Below are positions 17,772 through 26,768 of a stretch of 47,312 nucleotides of DNA, piece by piece. Every line of letters starts with the position of its first letter. The first letter of the stretch is position 1. The notes below the pieces were generated by a model. The model was not told the DNA's origin. It was given only the letters and a program-made list of their open reading frames with translations, and made no database searches. The stretch is from positions 1 to 47,312 of the forward strand of contig NZ_LDRU01000035.1 of assembly GCF_001476285.1 (NCBI RefSeq), given 5' to 3'. A program made the position numbers and the translations under genes. This stretch comes from Microbacterium testaceum. GTDB taxonomy: Bacteria > Actinomycetota > Actinomycetes > Actinomycetales > Microbacteriaceae.

Positions 17772-19266
17772 GCTTTCGGTGAAGTCCGCGGGGTCGAGCG
17801 TGGACGGACATCTTGACCTCGGTGACGCACTGCGCGCGCCGGCGGCGAGAGGGTGCGATCTCGCCGGACCGATGGGCGTGGCCTGGCTTTGAGCGACTCG
17901 CTCGGGAGGCATCCGGCAATGAGGCCGGGCGGTGCCGCACCGCCTCCGAAGGCCTGCGCCCGGATTGCGGACAGGAGAGGATCCACGTGAAGTGCGACGA
18001 CCAATCCGGCGCACGTCTCTTCCGGGACATGTCATCCGCTCGAGGCCGAATCGGATGGCCCGGCGAAGGCGGCAGTGGATATCTCGCCTCTCCCCCACGA
18101 TCTCCGGACGCCGCGGGTCGACGCTCAGGCGGAAAACTTCTCGCATTGTGAGCGCTGGAGATGCGTGATGAACGGAGTTTGCGTGATCGAAGGAGTGGAC
18201 GGCTTCAGAGTGGTGATCCGCCCCGTCATGTACCGCGATCTGGCGCGAAGATGAGTCCGGGAGTAGGCCCGACCACAACGACGTCCGCGGTGGAGGTGTG
18301 ATCGCCGCGCAGCGGTCGGTGACTGATGCGACGGGCGCCACGGTCGGTAGGGCCGATCACATCTCGTCCGCATAAACGGGGCGCGGGTTGGCCGTGGGTC
18401 GTAGTGTGCGTAGGGCTGATGGCGCGTGAGCGTTCTCCCGGGCTCTCCCCCATGTCGCGAGCACGGGCGGTAGCAGTGACCGTGTTCGTGCGAGATGCGT
18501 CTGATTCCTCGCCATCCCCAGCGTATGAGGGGGTTGCGAGACAGTGATGCGGACGATCAGGATCGGGCTCGCGATCGAGATGACAGAGACGGCCGTGTGG
18601 GGATGGGGGTTCTTCCGGTGGTGCCGGTATTGGTCGGAGTCAGCGGGCGCACCTCGAGCGGACGGTCCGACTGCAAGTTGTGCTCGCATCAGCGCGCGGG
18701 TGGAATCGCCCACGCTTCTGCCCCGTGGCATGCGGAGCCTGTGAGTGTCATGCTGTTGGACCTCGAGCCGGCGTCCTAGCGTGCGTTCGCTGACGCCCTT
18801 GGCTGCGGGCGCGTCCTCGGGTGTTGCCGCGGCAGCTATCGCGGTACCCGGTCACCGAGGCGGGTGACGCGACGGTCAGCTGCTGTCTCGGGAGTCGAGG
18901 CACCGAGGAGTGTCCTCGTCGACCTTCGTGCGGGCGAAGAAGCGCAGGTCGGTTGGAGGGAGCCGCGATTTACCTCCGCCAGAGAGGCATGACTGAGGGT
19001 CTGGATTGCGAGCCTTGGGCATCTGCGACCGGCGGCGAACATCGCGCGATGATGGATGCGATTTCCCGCCCAGGATCAGGTCGTGAGCGCAGTGAGGCGG
19101 CAAGATGAGCCGCTGCGGGGCCCGTCGTAGACGCATTCCGTGACGCGTTGTGCGGGCAGCTACTGGTTTGGGCTCGAACTGACCGCGCGGTGACCGTTGC
19201 GGGCCTGATGTTCCTCGCTGCGAATGCGTGTGCGCGCGCACTCTGCGCCCGTACGGCCGGGCTTGA

Positions 19267-19282
19267 TGTTTCACGTGAAACG
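19267..19282. other. parS: parS site 2
   Basis: TGTTTCACGTGAAACG, one mismatch to the consensus at the last base. The central TTTCACGTGAAA palindrome recognised by ParB is intact. Confidence 0.95.
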
Positions 19283-19330
19283 TACCGCGCTGCCCGCGGT
19301 GAATCTCGCGGGGTCTCATCGCCATAGTCG

Positions 19331-19382
19331 TGAGTGTGAGTGTGAGTGTGAGTGTGAGTGCGAGTGCGAGTGCGAGTGCGAG
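19331..19382 (+). repeat. Hexanucleotide tandem repeat
   Basis: Five TGAGTG units, then three CGAGTG units and a partial CGAG. The sharp change from T to C at one repeat position suggests two rounds of slippage amplification. It lies between parS 2 and parS 3 and would be prone to length variation between strains. Confidence 0.95.
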
Positions 19383-19458
19383 CTTGAGGCGCCTGGCGTT
19401 CGAAAGTACGTGATACCCCACCCCCCATGCGTAGCTCGTCGAGCACCTCTGGCCCGTG

Positions 19459-19474
19459 TGTTTCACGTAAAACA
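19459..19474. other. parS: parS site 3 (degenerate)
   Basis: TGTTTCACGTAAAACA, one substitution (G to A) in the right half-site. The left half is perfect. ParB affinity may be reduced. Confidence 0.8.
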
Positions 19475-20424
19475 TGCACGGCGACGTGCCCACTTTTCGG
19501 CTGCCTGGGAGCGCGGGTTGGCGCTGCGTACCTACGGTCAGAACGCGCGGCATCCGGCGTGCGCAACGACCTCCCGCCGCACCAGCACGTAGGTACCGCG
19601 GCAGCTGACGCCGTATGAAACGGGAAACGATCGTCACGCTGGCACCTGGCGATATCGCGCAAGTTCTGATGCCGACGCGGACCTGCTTGTCGACTGGGCC
19701 GGCCGCCGCATGTGTTCGCGCGAGGAGCCGACATGGCCAGGTCGGGGCGACGATGCGTTCCGCTGCTCGCGCACGTCGACCATGGCGTGGATATGTCGGG
19801 AGCGGATGACGTGGTCGACCGTTCCGTCACCCAGATGAACCCCGACGCTCACGCGTGCCACATGCTGATGGAATCGAGCGAGGGAGCGCGGAATGCTCGT
19901 CGAAGCAATATGGGGTGACGAGGGATCAGAGGGTTCGGACCCACCGTCGAGCCTAGGAGCAGCTCGCCACGGTCCTGGAATCAGCGAGGCGCGACAGAAG
20001 CTCGCCGGTCCACACGTCGCCGGGCGGCCAGAGCGAGGAACGTGTCCGAGAGCTCGAAGCGTGATGGTGTGATGGAGCGACTGGCGATCGGCTCCAATGG
20101 GAAGCTCCTCCCCCAGGCCCGCCTCGTCCGGTGGCAGCTAGGAAAGGTTCCAGGGAGTCGACCGAGTGGGGCAGGTAGAAACGCTTTCTCGGAATTGATC
20201 GGGTGGTGGACGCCGTCGTGCGGAAGGTAGAGCACGCCCGCTGTGCCCTCCCGTTATCGTGACTCGGGGCCCGAATGATGTCCCCCGGAGGCGGGATCTG
20301 GCTCATATCGAGGGTCAATGCCATCGGGCCAACAGGCGGAGCGTGGCGTTCGCCACGGTGAATGGTCTGGAAGAGAGTCGTCGTGCTGCCATGAGACGAA
20401 GTACTTGGCGACCGAGACGACACA

Positions 20425-20440
20425 TGTTTCACGTGAAACT
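20425..20440. other. parS: parS site 4
   Basis: TGTTTCACGTGAAACT, one mismatch to the consensus at the last base, with the central palindrome intact. Confidence 0.95.
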
Positions 20441-20709
20441 CGCCCGCGGACGGGGCTATGCGGCCTCGCACGGGGCAATGCAGGTGGTGGCCGTGGGTGG
20501 CGAGACACGCGCGGGGGCTGCAATGCGCGCTCGTCGAAGTCACAAACGGAGTCCTTCCCCGACCACAGGCCTGGTTCTCCAAGCGGATGCCTTCGTAACG
20601 GAGGTGTGCCAGAAGCAAGTCAGCCGGGCTGCCGCGTCGATCGACGCGTCGAGGACTCGTCGGTCTAGTGGACCAGCGGTACGTACGCACACCGCCACGG
20701 CGTGACGGC

Positions 20710-20725
20710 TGTTTCACGTGAAACC
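20710..20725. other. parS: parS site 5
   Basis: TGTTTCACGTGAAACC, one mismatch at the last base, 285 bp from site 4. Confidence 0.95.
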
Positions 20726-21446
20726 TCGTTTTCGCTGTCCAACACGTGGACGGTAGGCAGGGCCGCACGAGCGGGCTTTACGACTGCGCCAGTCAGGACA
20801 AATCGGTGCGTGTTGGCGAGGACAGCAGCGCCTCCCCGAAATGAATCGGATCTGGGAGAACCGATCCACTCACCGAGGTTCCACGAGCTGTAGAGGGTCA
20901 CGGGGCCCACCTGCGAGGTGGGACTTCTCCTGTCGTGGCGCCAGCTCTCAACTGACAGCAGAGTCAGTGTGCTCGTGCTGCATCGGATCTCTCACACGCT
21001 CGCCGCGCGCCCGTGGCCGCACAAGTTGTCGCCAACGAATGGGGCACCATCCCGTGGACCGCGAAGTCGAAGCGAGCGGACACGCGGGTACTGATGCTCT
21101 CACGATCGAGCGACTGCAATCCACTCATGGCGTCATGTCGACGAGTTCTCGGCTCGTGTAATCACGTTCGTACAGCCCGGGGCCTCTCATTCCGATCTGG
21201 GCGCGGCGTGAACTTGACCGTCGCCGTGTGGTCTGGTTGGGACGAAGGTTGCCAGCGGGTACTCGCCAGTCGACTCGTTGGAAGTCGAACCATTTGACGG
21301 GTGGTCTGTTGGCTGGTGGCACTGTCCCTGCGAATGTCGTCGGACCCTGTCGCAGGGCCTGCGTTGATCTGGGCGTGAAGACGACCGCGACCTGCAAGCC
21401 GTGCGCGGAAGAGCTCTATCGTGGGACCTGAGGTGCTGACGGGTGG

Positions 21447-21462
21447 TGTTTCACGTGAAACG
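21447..21462. other. parS: parS site 6
   Basis: TGTTTCACGTGAAACG, one mismatch at the last base. Confidence 0.95.
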
Positions 21463-21761
21463 TCCCCAATGAGCTCGGCGGGGCATCGAGCCAATCGGGG
21501 CTGAGAATCGACACACCAGCTCCCCTCGAACCAATCGCCCGGGTGTTGGCGTCAAGAGTCGACACGACCGGGTTGGGTTCCCCGGAGGATGCCGGTGCTC
21601 GTCCACCGTGACAGGGTCATCACGCAATGCCTGGGACCCAGTGGAGTCCAGATTGTGTGAGATGTCAGGGGGAAACGGATCGACGGGCAAGTGATGCTCA
21701 TCCGTGATTGCTGGGATGGGAGTCCTCGCTCAGCAACAGCCCTGGGAACGGAGCTACCCGA

Positions 21762-21777
21762 TGTTTCACGTGAAACA
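21762..21777. other. parS: parS site 7 (perfect)
   Basis: TGTTTCACGTGAAACA, an exact 16-bp match to the universal parS palindrome, 315 bp from site 6. Confidence 0.98.
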
Positions 21778-22565
21778 CCCGCGCCGCTCCCTCTCGCTCG
21801 TGGTGCTCGCTATGTTGCGTGTAGAACACGACCAGCGCCATGAGCTGCCGTGGCTACGCCGCAAGGGGCAAGATATCGGGCCGAGGGCTAAGCCGGCGGC
21901 ACGCGTCAATCGATGACGTGCTGAACGACTACGGTTCGGTGGTGTCCATCGAAAATGGCTCGCGGTGCCATTGCGGCGCGCGAGGGGCCGCTGGAGGAGG
22001 GCGGTTGACCGCATCTTGCCGGCAGGACCGACTTCGGCAGTCCTTGTCGAGAAGACCGGCCGTCCGTGCCGGGCGGTCCGTCCGTTCGCGCTAGTCCCCG
22101 CGGCTCGCAACCCGCGACGCGCCCACGACGAGACCCGATGTGCGGGCCGCCTCGGGTGTGCGCTGTCGAACCTCGCCGTGGGAGCCCGCTGTATCGGCCG
22201 TCCTCGGGGAAGGCAGTGTTGGCGCATCGCGGCGGATGCTCGCGCGAAGAAAATCAAAGGGATTCGCGAACCACGAACCATGGTCGTCTCCGCAAAGCGG
22301 GCGCTGTCAGCATGTCGTGGCCCATCGCATGAGTCGGGCCTACGCGCGGCACCTGCGGCACGTGGCACTTATCACCCGACGCTCGCTGCGACGTGCCGAG
22401 CCTCACCCCCTTCTCGTGGGCGCCCCGACCGCCCTTGGCGAGGTCGAGGAGACGCCCACCCCGGGGACGGCTGGCATCCCGAATGCCCCGGGGAGATGAC
22501 CTTCACCCTCCCCGGAAAGCCTGTGGGTAACCGGGCCGCGTCGATCATCGCGACAGCCGCGCGGG

Positions 22566-22571
22566 TAGACT
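22566..22571 (+). promoter_or_regulatory. -10 box of parAB
   Basis: TAGACT lies 36 nt before the parA GTG, in the same GTAGACTGGGC-type context as the crgA -10. TCGATC (22541-22546) is a weak -35 candidate at 19 bp. The expected transcript start is about 20 bp before parS site 8, so ParB bound there could block initiation or early elongation. Confidence 0.5.
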
Positions 22572-22599
22572 GGGCGAGTTCGGCGACGGCAAGGGAGAG

Positions 22600-22615
22600 C
22601 GTTTCACGTGAAACA
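22600..22615. other. parS: parS site 8, overlapping the parA start codon
   Basis: CGTTTCACGTGAAACA, one mismatch at the first base. The central GTG (22608-22610) is the predicted parA start codon, so ParB binding would cover the translation start. Confidence 0.93.
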
Positions 22616-23525
22616 GTCCGACGAAACGCCATCGTCATCCTCGTTCTTCGACTCCCCCATCGCACGCGAGATCGCTGATCTCTCAGCGCGTCGACGGGCG
22701 CTCGAGAGCGCGAAAGTCGAGCTCTCCGGTCGCACCCGCGTCTTCACGGTGTCGAACCAGAAGGGCGGCGTCGGTAAGACGACGACCACGGTCAACATCG
22801 CCGCCGCTCTCGTGTCGGTCGGAGCTCGCGTGCTCGTGATCGACCTCGACCCGCAGGGGAATGCCTCCACGGCTCTGGGGGTTGCGCACAACGCGGAGAC
22901 CACCAGCATCTACGACGTCCTCATCAACGAGGTGCCTCTCGCCGAGATCGTCCAGACGAGCCCCGAATCGCCGAACCTCCTGTGCGCGCCGAGCACGATC
23001 CACCTCGCCGGCGCGGAGATCGAGCTGGTGTCACAGGTCGCTCGCGAGCACCGTCTTCGGGGAGCGCTGCGCGACTACCTCGCCATCGACGGCAATCATC
23101 TCGACTTCGTCATCATCGACTGTCCTCCGTCGCTGGGTCTGCTCACGATCAATGCCTTCACGGCGGCCGACGAGGTCATGATCCCGATCCAGTGCGAGTA
23201 CTACGCGTTGGAAGGATTGAGCCAGCTTCTGGGAAGCGTTCAGATGATCCAGAAGCACCTCAACCCAACCCTGCATGTCTCCACGATTCTTCTCACCATG
23301 TACGACGGCCGTACCCGTCTGGCCCAGCAGGTGGCCGACGAGGTGCGTTCCCACTTCGCGAACGAAGTGCTCGATACCGTGATCCCGCGTTCTGTGCGCG
23401 TCTCGGAGGCGCCGAGCTTCGGGCAGACCGTGATCGCGTACGATGGCCAGTCAGCGGGCGCCATCGCCTACCGCGAAGCGGCGGTCGAGATCGTCAACCG
23501 CGACACCACGACGAAGGGCTCCTGA
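22608..23525 (+). CDS. parA: Chromosome-partitioning ATPase ParA
   Basis: A 305-residue Walker-type ATPase (ParA/Soj/MinD superfamily) that moves ParB-parS complexes along the nucleoid. The deviant Walker A KGGVGKTT spans 52-59, preceded by VSNQ. Walker A' DLDPQGNAST, Walker B VIIDCPPSLG and the C-terminal DNA-binding Arg-rich region are present. A ~45-residue N-terminal extension is Ser-rich. The GTG start follows AGGGAG (22592-22597) and lies within parS site 8. Its stop overlaps the parB ATG by one base (TGATG). Confidence 0.97.
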   Translation: MKQSDETPSSSSFFDSPIAREIADLSARRRALESAKVELSGRTRVFTVSNQKGGVGKTTTTVNIAAALVSVGARVLVIDLDPQGNASTALGVAHNAETTSIYDVLINEVPLAEIVQTSPESPNLLCAPSTIHLAGAEIELVSQVAREHRLRGALRDYLAIDGNHLDFVIIDCPPSLGLLTINAFTAADEVMIPIQCEYYALEGLSQLLGSVQMIQKHLNPTLHVSTILLTMYDGRTRLAQQVADEVRSHFANEVLDTVIPRSVRVSEAPSFGQTVIAYDGQSAGAIAYREAAVEIVNRDTTTKGS

Positions 23526-24505
23526 TGGCGAAGAGGACCGGACTCGGGCGCGGTATCGGCGCCCTCATCCCGACGGCGGAAGCATCGGAGGCGCGTCCCG
23601 TCGACGTGTTCTTCCCTGGTGCTTCCTCGAAGGATTCGTCGGTCAAGACAGAATCCCCCGCGGGAACGGACGCGACGTCGCCGGCGGGCGACCTCGTTTC
23701 GGTGCCGGGCGCTCGACTCGTACACATCGACCCCAAGGCGATCGTCCCCAACCCTCGCCAGCCACGTACGCACTTCGACCCCGAAGACCTCGCGGAGCTC
23801 GTGCACTCCGTGCGGGAGTTCGGTGTGCTCCAGCCCGTGGTCGTCCGCGACAAGGGCGATGGCACCTATGAACTGATCATGGGCGAGCGCCGGACGCGCG
23901 CTTCGCGGGAGGCGGGCCTCGACTCCATTCCCGCCGTCGTTCGTGAGACCGAGGACGAGTATCTTCTGCGTGACGCGCTCCTCGAGAACCTCCACCGCTC
24001 CCAGCTCAACCCCCTCGAAGAGGCGTCCGCCTACCAGCAACTCCTCGAGGACTTCGGCATCACCCAGGAGGAGTTGGCCACTCGCATCGGTCGCTCTCGC
24101 CCACAGATCAGCAACACCATTCGCTTGCTGAAGCTCCCCGTGCCCGTTCAGCAGCGCGTGGCGGCGGGTGTGCTCAGCGCGGGGCACGCTCGTGCGATCC
24201 TGTCGCTCGACGACCCGCAGGAGATGCAGAAGCTCGCCGACAAGATCGTCAACGAGGATCTCTCCGTGCGCGCGGCGGAAGCAGCGGCCAAGATGCCGGG
24301 GGTCTCCCCCGCACGTCAGAAGCCCAAGGCAGGATCGCGACGATCCGGTCTCGACGACGTCGCCGAGCGGCTCGGCGACCGACTCGACACCAAGGTCCGC
24401 GTGTCACTGACGGCCAAGAAAGGCCAGATCAGCATCGATTTCGCGACGATTCAGGACCTGAATCGAATCCTCTCCGCCCTGGGCGAAGAGAGCTACACCG
24501 GCTGA
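23525..24505 (+). CDS. parB: Chromosome-partitioning CTPase ParB
   Basis: A 326-residue ParB. The N-terminal LGRGIGALIP (7-16) is the ParA-stimulating motif. A disordered linker follows (17-60). The CTP-binding N-domain has box II GERRTRA (120-126) and the ENLHRSQLNPLEEA stretch. The central helix-turn-helix, with SRPQISNTIRLLKLP, binds parS. The C-terminus forms the dimerisation domain. It is translationally coupled to parA. The start was chosen at ATG 23525, not the longer frame running back into parA. Confidence 0.98.
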   Translation: MAKRTGLGRGIGALIPTAEASEARPVDVFFPGASSKDSSVKTESPAGTDATSPAGDLVSVPGARLVHIDPKAIVPNPRQPRTHFDPEDLAELVHSVREFGVLQPVVVRDKGDGTYELIMGERRTRASREAGLDSIPAVVRETEDEYLLRDALLENLHRSQLNPLEEASAYQQLLEDFGITQEELATRIGRSRPQISNTIRLLKLPVPVQQRVAAGVLSAGHARAILSLDDPQEMQKLADKIVNEDLSVRAAEAAAKMPGVSPARQKPKAGSRRSGLDDVAERLGDRLDTKVRVSLTAKKGQISIDFATIQDLNRILSALGEESYTG

Positions 24506-24535
24506 CCGGGAGGCCCAGGTGTCGCCGGTCGCGCG

Positions 24536-24541
24536 TACCCT
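24536..24541 (+). promoter_or_regulatory. -10 box, leaderless start of the post-parB gene
   Basis: TACCCT ends 6 nt before the GTG start at 24548. An AAAG-rich sequence also lies there, so it could alternatively be a ribosome binding site in a parAB readthrough transcript. Confidence 0.4.
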
Positions 24542-24547
24542 GGAAAG

Positions 24548-24895
24548 GTGACCGCGAACGAGCAAGACCCGCCCCGGCGGGCGAGTCTGGAACTGCTGCG
24601 GGCAGAGGCATCCGACGAACTGGCGGTGCTGATCCATGAGCGGCTGCGCGGTGGCGAGGATCCGTGGGACTTCATGGAGGACCTCCCGAGTGTCGATGAG
24701 CTCGTCGTCCTGACGCTGCGGGCCGACAACATCGCCGAGAACGGCGGGCAGCGACCCAACCGCGCGCGCAACTACCGCGTGCTGCGGCAGATCGCTCTCG
24801 ACTATCCCCCGCTCACGCGCGCTGTGTGGCGCATCCTGGGCGAAGAAGAGCCCCACCGGCGCTGGGATGCCAGCGTACGTCTCGACGCGTCCTGA
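24548..24895 (+). CDS. Conserved hypothetical protein downstream of parB
   Basis: A 115-residue soluble, acidic protein, mostly helical in appearance, with no signal peptide or membrane span. It includes LRADNIAENGGQRPNRARNYRVLRQIALDYP. I recall similar small proteins after parB in Microbacteriaceae, sometimes mislabelled in databases, but no domain can be named. The 42-bp gap from parB and the same strand suggest either a parAB extension or its own leaderless transcript. No function is assigned. Confidence 0.72.
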   Translation: MTANEQDPPRRASLELLRAEASDELAVLIHERLRGGEDPWDFMEDLPSVDELVVLTLRADNIAENGGQRPNRARNYRVLRQIALDYPPLTRAVWRILGEEEPHRRWDASVRLDAS

Positions 24896-25277
24896 CGGCC
24901 CTCAGGCGCCTGACGCCGTCCCACCAACCGATACGACGCCCTCAGCCCGTGCGGCGCGCTCCCTGCGCGGCGTAAGACCCCGCACGCCGCGGTCACCGCA
25001 CACCCCGTATGCCGCACAACCCGGCACGACGTTCAGCCCGAGCGGCGCACACCTGGCACGACGCGGTCCGCGTGCGGTGCACACCCCGACAGGAGACGGT
25101 CCGCGCGACGCAAACGCCGCAGCGCGCCCTCCGCGGCATCCTCTCCCCCACCGTCTCGACGATGCAACCTCCATGGGCCTCACGCCTGCGCCAGCACCCC
25201 GGGCGTGATCGAGCGCGGGCCCTGCTCGGCATCCATCGTCCCCGGCGATCCCCGCGTCGATATGCCCCCGGAAACGA
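24896..25277. other. Gene-free spacer with inverted GC skew
   Basis: No supported gene; the short frames on both strands look random. The plus strand is strongly C-rich (29 C to 15 G at 24961-25020, 31 C to 11 G at 25141-25200), the opposite of the parS region upstream. It lies where the parAB and trx-murJ units converge. Confidence 0.7.
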
Positions 25278-25309
25278 CGAATCCCCGACGCCGAAGCGCC
25301 GGGGATTCG
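25278..25309 (-). terminator. Terminator hairpin after trxA
   Basis: CGAATCCCCG (25278-25287) pairs perfectly with CGGGGATTCG (25300-25309). An inner CGC/GCG stem closes a CGAA loop after one mismatch. It starts 15 bp after the trxA stop on the minus strand. The U-tail is weak, and the symmetry would allow use from both sides. Confidence 0.8.
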
Positions 25310-25323
25310 ATTCGCGAGGGGAC

Positions 25324-25647
25324 TCAGCCGATGAACGGCGCGAGGTCCTGCTCGAGCGCGTACTTGGGCTTCGCGCCGATGATGGTCGTCTTGACCTCGC
25401 CGCCCTGGAACACCTTCATCGCCGGGATCGAGGTGATCTGGTACTTCATCGCGAGGTCGGGGTTCTCATCGACGTTGAGCTTGAGGATCGTGATCTTGCC
25501 CGAGTTCTCGGACTGGATCTCGTCGAGCACGGGGGCGACCATGCGACACGGTCCACACCACTCGGCCCAGAAGTCCACGAGAACGGGTCCGTCGGCCTGC
25601 AGGACGTCCTGCTCGAAGGTCGCGGAGGTCGTCGCCTTGGCGGTCAT
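25324..25647 (-). CDS. trxA: Thioredoxin
   Basis: A 107-residue thioredoxin, a cytosolic disulfide reductase that receives electrons from thioredoxin reductase. The active site is WCGPC (Trp30, Cys31, Cys34), with VDFWAEW before it. The cis-proline is Pro75 in TSIPAMKVF. Length is typical. It lies 61 bp downstream of trxB on the same strand, the standard actinobacterial trxB-trxC order next to parB. Confidence 0.98.
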   Translation of the reverse strand: MTAKATTSATFEQDVLQADGPVLVDFWAEWCGPCRMVAPVLDEIQSENSGKITILKLNVDENPDLAMKYQITSIPAMKVFQGGEVKTTIIGAKPKYALEQDLAPFIG

Positions 25648-25708
25648 GTGCTTTTCTCCTTAGTGAGAGCGTCAGTTGATGAAACGCCCGGGGGCGTCGA
25701 ATTGTTCC

Positions 25709-26695
25709 TCAGACCACCGCAGCGTCGGGCAGGCCCTCGATGAGGCTGTCGGCGACGGCGGGTTCGCCGGCCTCGCCACGCGCCGCGAGGAAGTGCTCCA
25801 CGTCGAGGGCGGCCACCGTGCCACTGCCGGCCGCGGTGATGGCCTGACGGTACGTGGGGTCGATCACGTCGCCGGCGGCGAAGACACCCTCGACCGACGT
25901 GCGCGACGAGCGTCCGTCGACCCAGATCGTGCCCTGGTCGGTGAGCTGCAGCTTGTCGTGCACGAGGTGCGTGCGCGGGTCGTTGCCGATCGCGACGAAC
26001 AGGCCGTCGAGGGGCAGCTCGCGCGTGGTGTCGTCGACGGTCGAGCGCAGGCGGACGCCGGAGACGGCCTCGTCGCCGAGGATCTCGTCGACCGCGCTGT
26101 TCCAGATGAACTCGATCTTGGGGTTCGCGAAAGCGCGCTCCTGCATGATCTTCGAGGCGCGCAGGGTGTCCTTGCGGTGGATGATGTACACCTTCGATGC
26201 GAACTTGGTGAGGAAGTTGGCCTCCTCCATCGCGGAGTCACCGCCGCCGACGACCGCGATCGTGCGGTCGCGGAAGAAGAACCCGTCGCATGTGGCACAC
26301 CACGAGACACCGTGGCCCGAGAGGCGGTCCTCGCCCTCGAGACCGAGCTTGCGATACGCCGAGCCGGTGGCGTAGATGACCGAAACGGCCTCTTCGACCT
26401 TGCCGCTGCCCAGCGTCACCTTCTTGACCGGTCCGTCGAGCTCCAGCGACACGACGTCGTCGTAGAGGACCTCGGCACCGAAACGCTCGGCCTGAGCCTG
26501 CATCTTGGCCATGAGGTCGGGGCCCTGGATGCCTTCGGGGAACCCGGGGAAGTTCTCGACCTCGGTCGTGTTCATGAGGTCGCCCCCGGCTTCGACGGAG
26601 CTCGCGACGACGAGGGGCTCGAGGTTGGCCCGGGCGGCGTAGATGGCGGCCGTGTAGCCGGCAGGACCCGACCCGATGATGATGACGTGACGCAC
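25709..26695 (-). CDS. trxB: Thioredoxin-disulfide reductase
   Basis: A 328-residue FAD- and NADPH-dependent reductase that regenerates reduced TrxA. The FAD-binding motif is GSGPAGYTAAIYAARA (8-23). The redox pair CATC is Cys133 and Cys136 in SWCATCDG. The NADPH-binding VVGGGDSAMEEA follows, and the C-terminal FAD motif VFAAGDVID is present. The start was set at GTG 26695 because GAGAGGAAGG precedes it by about 7 nt; the open frame extends upstream into murJ. It lies 73 bp after murJ on the minus strand. Confidence 0.97.
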   Translation of the reverse strand: MRHVIIIGSGPAGYTAAIYAARANLEPLVVASSVEAGGDLMNTTEVENFPGFPEGIQGPDLMAKMQAQAERFGAEVLYDDVVSLELDGPVKKVTLGSGKVEEAVSVIYATGSAYRKLGLEGEDRLSGHGVSWCATCDGFFFRDRTIAVVGGGDSAMEEANFLTKFASKVYIIHRKDTLRASKIMQERAFANPKIEFIWNSAVDEILGDEAVSGVRLRSTVDDTTRELPLDGLFVAIGNDPRTHLVHDKLQLTDQGTIWVDGRSSRTSVEGVFAAGDVIDPTYRQAITAAGSGTVAALDVEHFLAARGEAGEPAVADSLIEGLPDAAVV

Positions 26696-26768
26696 GATTG
26701 CGCCTTCCTCTCGTTGATTCCGTCGGATGAAACCCATGGTAGCCGCGGGGTATTCCGCGACCGGGGGG

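Larger units (their letters stand above)
17294..22599. other. 5.3-kb gene-poor region with parS array
   Basis: Both strands were read. The open frames here (up to about 286 codons) overlap each other, translate to Arg/Ser/His-rich sequence without recognisable domains, and lack plausible ribosome binding sites, so none is called. No rRNA, tRNA, RNase P, tmRNA or SRP RNA was recognised. The plus strand shows G excess over C in sampled lines (for example 24 G to 13 C at 18541-18600), as expected for a leading strand. Seven parS sites and a hexamer repeat lie inside; an eighth parS abuts parA. A short hairpin lies at 20906-20922. Confidence 0.8.

Noticed and set aside
17984..17996. CCACGTGAAGTG as a ninth parS site
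   Set aside because: Only one half-site partly matches; more than four mismatches to the consensus.
19331..19382. CRISPR-like repeats
   Set aside because: The units are 6 bp with no spacers; this is a simple tandem repeat, not an array.
18876..19830. Open frames of 253 and 286 codons on the minus strand in the parS region
   Set aside because: They overlap each other in different phases and translate the hexamer repeat into Thr-His or Thr-Leu runs. No domain and no ribosome binding site.
19953..20768. 271-codon minus-strand open frame in the parS region
   Set aside because: It reads through two parS sites (giving FHVK segments), with composition typical of random high-GC frames.
20906..20922. 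Hairpin CCCACCT-GCG-AGGTGGG as a terminator or riboswitch
   Set aside because: A 7-bp stem with no adjacent gene and only a weak pyrimidine tail; kept as a note only.
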